Assembly: GCF_020382885.2 (NCBI RefSeq)
Contig: NC_058511.1
Span: forward strand, 18,032,504-18,096,503
Direction: 5' to 3'
Length of the DNA stretch: 64,000 nucleotides
DNA from: Scatophagus argus
Lineage: Eukaryota; Chordata; Actinopteri; Scatophagidae
The notes under the pieces are model-generated. The model was not told the origin of the DNA. It saw only the letters and a list, made by a program, of their open reading frames with translations, and ran no database searches. The first letter of the stretch is position 1, and every line of letters begins with the position of its first letter. The position numbers were made by a program, and so were the translations under genes. Below, piece by piece: positions 59,936-64,000 of the stretch.

Positions 59936-62900
59936 TAATAATAGGTGAGGTGAGTTATGTAGTAATGTAGAATGGTTGGTTTGCCATGAAAAAGAACACA
60001 TTGTGCCTTTTGGAGCGAGTTCAAATGTGATGTAATCACTTGGGTCTCTCCAAACCTTTGAACCTGGCTCCTTCTGGAATTGATTTGATCTCGACACAGA
60101 GTTTTTTTAGGTTGGGGGTATTCAACTAAACTTGTTAAGAAGTCACTCTTATAAATTACTGATGTGCTCCAACATCTGGCCAAGTCAGGCTTGTTCATGT
60201 TTATTTCTGCATGGATCGACCATCTTGCTGTTCACACAGCTGTCTCATCTTGGTTTGTTCCTTCTGGTTCTGACGCTCGTCAGTTTGAAGGAGCTTAGAT
60301 ATCACACATATTGAACCAAGGCATTTGAGTTTGTGTTGCTTAATTCTATCAAAAGTTGTCGTTAATGTAGCAGCTAGCTGTATTTACATGGGAGGATTCT
60401 GTGTCATGATTTACAGGATATGTAGCAGATGGAGGGTTCTCTGTTGAGCTTTGGACCTCCAGTCACACCATGGAGCTGTTCTTCTATGAGAAGGTCCCTG
60501 TTTTGTTTGTGAGGGTGCACACATGCTTGCACTTGGGTGACGTGTTACATTCCTTCAGATGGTTTCACACTTTTCCCCTGATCTACCGGTGGTGGTAACA
60601 CACCAAGATCTCATGCAATGTGCCAGCTAAGGCAGAGAAGAAGAAAGTAAACAGTGCTGATTAAAATGGATTGCAAATGTTTTATTAGGATGTAAATGTA
60701 TTCAGCATATTTGTTAGACCTTAACGATTATGTGTTGATTATGTGATTATGTGACTATGTGTTTAGTTTGTCACCTCCTGTCCTGTCACTGTGTGGGAAT
60801 GTGGTTTATCGTTCCCCACAGACGCTGTTTGAAACTACATGTTAGTTTTGTGCAGACGAGCCTGCTGCGTGAACACCATACTCAGTACGTTTTCCCCTTC
60901 TTTGGGCTCTTATTATGTAACCCACTGTGAAAGGTGCCAGCTGTCATCCAGCTGTCATCCTGCATCCAAACCTCTTGCAGCCCTTCTGTCAGCGCTTCAT
61001 TTAGTCAGACGTGGTAGTCACCATTGTTGTAGTTCTGCTGTTTCTCTGATCGTTCTAGTTGATGTGTCACAAGATATGTTTCACTTATTGCATACCTTTT
61101 AGAAAGGTCAGTCAGGCTTTGTTTTCGTGGCCTAAGACAAGAAGAATTGTGTGTGACATCAGCAGTCTGGTAGGAACCTCTTCAAGTTGGGACACCAGGG
61201 TTTTCTCACTTCTCTGTGTGTGTTGAGTCTTGATCAGTGATGGTTACATAATCTCCACAATACCCAATAATGTACACAAATATATCAACATCCCTGTTTT
61301 AGATTTTAAAAGACCTGCAGCTTCAGTGGAGACGCCTGTCATTGAAGATTTCAAGTTTAGATTTAAAGGTTCAGGTTTAAATTTATCTGGTGTCTTACTG
61401 TCTTGTTTTTCTGATGACAATAACAGTACGTTTCCTACCATGCCCTGTTTTCCTGCACTTTCCTGCATCTCCTGACGTGAGTGCACATTCATTTGCGTGT
61501 TTTTCCTGAACGTGTTTGCCTGTTCCCAGAGACAAAGAGAGAGTAAAGTGCTGCTTCAACAAAGAAGACTGTGCTGAACAACTTGTCTTCCTGTCACGAG
61601 ATCTATCTTGGCTGCTATCTTGAGTGGTTTTGAAGCTGGACACCGGTGTAGAGGAAGTGCCAAGGATGGCAAGAGGGTGGAGGGAGGGGTCAGGTGCCTT
61701 AACAGGCAGGATAAGAGGCCAGTCAGACTTGATAAACATCATGGATCATTCTAATAGGATTCCTTTCCTTCCACCGGTGGTATTTTTGTCTCAGTGAGAG
61801 GAGACTCAGGAGAAAAACATAAGTTTAATTGACAGAACTGAATGAGACCGTGATGAACTCCACTGGATATTTGCTGTAATCAGTACAGTAAAGACTACAG
61901 AGTAATTAGATTACCTTTGTGAGCTCTCTCATGACTTATAGCTGGGCAATAATTTGATCTCAGTGTTTTTCAGCTCTCTCTTAATCATATTAACGTTGTT
62001 GAGATTGATTTATACAATATATCACGATCATACAAATTTCAGTTCTCTAAATATGTATTTTCTTATCAAAATAATGTCAAATAAAGGTTTTGGCCTTGAT
62101 CCTTGACATCTTAAAATTGGTATTTTGCAGGTCCTCTGCATGTTTTGAAATGGGACCCACCCACCTTATCCAGGCTGAGGACATGACCTCACCTATCAGA
62201 CTAAGTTTATCATAAGGCAGCAGTCCCCCACCCAAGTTAATGCTGCAGCCCTTGCCCCATCTCTTGCCCCCATATACCAGGGACCTCTGAGTTTTAAATG
62301 TTACCAATAATCAACCGAAGATCACTAACTTCTACTCTAGCCGGACATTCTGCATGGCTCTCATTACGCAGTACATGCTTGAGGCATAACTTTAACATAA
62401 GGGGGTTGTCTTTGCCGCAGGTGGGACTTTACCTCAAACGTGTTTGGGACTTGCCCTTACTTGCTTCAAATACAGCGAGTATGGAGTTTTCCCGCTGGTA
62501 GTAGAGCAGTATATTAAGAGTTGTTAGCCAGTGTTATTGCAGTGAAGTGTGGTTTCAGTGAGGTGTAATATTCCAGTATATAATGATACCTCATGTTCTG
62601 AAGAGTCATTTAGTGTTTGGGACATTTTCATCTGGTTTGATTCGATTTGATTTATCTCACATGGGTGAGATAAATGAGTGCACTTTGAATAGATGCAATT
62701 AAAAGTTACAGTCATGAAGATGGAACGTACCATGTCACGTGTTGGAATGACCAGTCACTTGTTTGTTAACTCTTTATTGTTTGCTCATGGAAATGAATGT
62801 TTTATGCATTTATTCTTCGTTGATGCTTGAATTCTCACTGTAGAAACCAACTCAAGCAGTGCAGCATATCCCTCAGACTGACACTTAAATACAGGCCCTT

Positions 62901-64000
62901 GCACACTGAAAACCTATCTGAGCTCTCTGTGTGGTAAGACCCAGCAGAGGACATACCAACGCACGTGTTGCAACATGCTGCTTCTTCTCATATTCAAACT
63001 CACATGCTGTAGAAGTGGTGAACCTTCACACTGAAAACACTTTTTTTTCCTGTTATAAATTGGTATTTTGCACATGTGAATGATTTTATCTAAATTTCCA
63101 GAATCAGACATGCTTATATATACCCCACTCTATATTTTTTGAACAGTTATTGTAGTTGACTTGCAAGACATCATTTAACAGTTCCTCAAAATAAAGTATA
63201 TTATGTAACATGAAACTTAAACTTATGGACTTATGGATTCAAACAAAATTTTAATTTCCTGGTAATCTGCATGTGTTAAGGACAAGAATCCATGTCAAAA
63301 AAAGCTCCCTTGAGTCTTATGTGAGTTTTAATGAAATTAGCACAGCTCATGTGTGTCCTTTCACTTTGGGGACCATGACTTGGCTGTTGTTAAAGGACTC
63401 CCGCTGAAAACACAATAAAAAAAACCCACTGATGCTCGTTCAGCTTGCCTGTCAGGGAGAATGAATATGAACACTGGTTTACTGACCTAATGTCAGTCTG
63501 GCTGTGACATTTCATCAAGCCTCTGAATCTCAGGCAGAAGCGCTGTTTGTAACAGCAGTTTGATGCTCTTTAATTGACCTGTTGCACAACATGGCCCCAA
63601 TGATAAGGTAGGTTGTGTGATAGATTTCACATAGACTGTAACATTAGATGGATTTACTTAGTTACTGCCTGTAGTTTGTGTGATTTAATCTGTCTCTGAT
63701 GAGGCAATAAATTGTTTCTTTGAAGCCCCACTGAGCTCTCATTTCATTAACCAATACTAAGATGATTAAGGTTGTAGATAGATTCTTTATGATTACACAT
63801 AAGGAGATTTAAGCATAAAAAGTTTTTTTGCTGTAAGGCACATTTTTGTCCCAGCAGGCTCTGTACAGTGTTAGCTGGTCAGGCCCCCTTTATATGTGGT
63901 CACATCTAGGCCTGTCCTGCCCTATCATACTAAAATATCAGTTCTGTGGGCTTGTGGCATGAAGACATTTGATAGGGCCAAGTCAGACATTATTGAATGT

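Overview
This window is vertebrate nuclear DNA, almost certainly from a ray-finned (teleost, probably percomorph) fish. It has spliced genes with GT-AG introns, AT-rich introns dense in CA/GT microsatellites, and interspersed repeats typical of teleosts: tRNA-headed SINEs, a 3'-end non-LTR retrotransposon, Tc1-like and hAT DNA transposons, and MITEs. The gene order matches the human 6q21 block CDK19-AMD1-RPF2-SLC16A10. GTF3C6, which lies between AMD1 and RPF2 in human, is not visible here.

Layout. (1) Bases 1-35317, minus strand: the first seven coding exons of cdk19, the Mediator-kinase paralogue of CDK8, about 263 residues ending inside the kinase domain. The rest lies beyond the left edge. 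The introns are large (intron 2 is 17 kb) and hold a 297-bp tandem array, a hAT element nested in a Tc1-like element, and a SINE. (2) 35318-36638: AT-rich intergenic DNA with the head-to-head promoters of cdk19 and amd1. (3) 36600-47420, plus strand: complete amd1 (S-adenosylmethionine decarboxylase proenzyme, 9 exons, 335 aa). It has a TATA box, the MAGDIS upstream peptide ORF, a 140-codon in-frame open extension after its UGA stop, and a 2.9-kb 3'UTR. (4) 48471-55960, plus strand: complete rpf2 (Brix-domain 60S assembly factor, 10 exons, 308 aa), with an antisense LINE in intron 1. (5) 57170 to the right edge, plus strand: coding exon 1 of slc16a10 (aromatic amino acid transporter TAT1/MCT10), then intron 1.

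The four genes are a conserved neighbourhood, not an operon. Functionally they cover transcription (cdk19), polyamine synthesis (amd1), ribosome assembly (rpf2) and amino acid transport (slc16a10). The most interesting biology is translational control of amd1 at both ends of its CDS: the uORF in the leader and the readthrough frame in the 3'UTR. Next are a cdk19 exon bracketed by complementary TG/CA repeats and the nested transposons whose empty site can be read from a second copy in the same window. I found no CRISPR, tRNA, rRNA or bacterial-type system. Exon boundaries were derived by hand translation and frame-checked; untranslated ends, promoters and repeat-family names are less certain.
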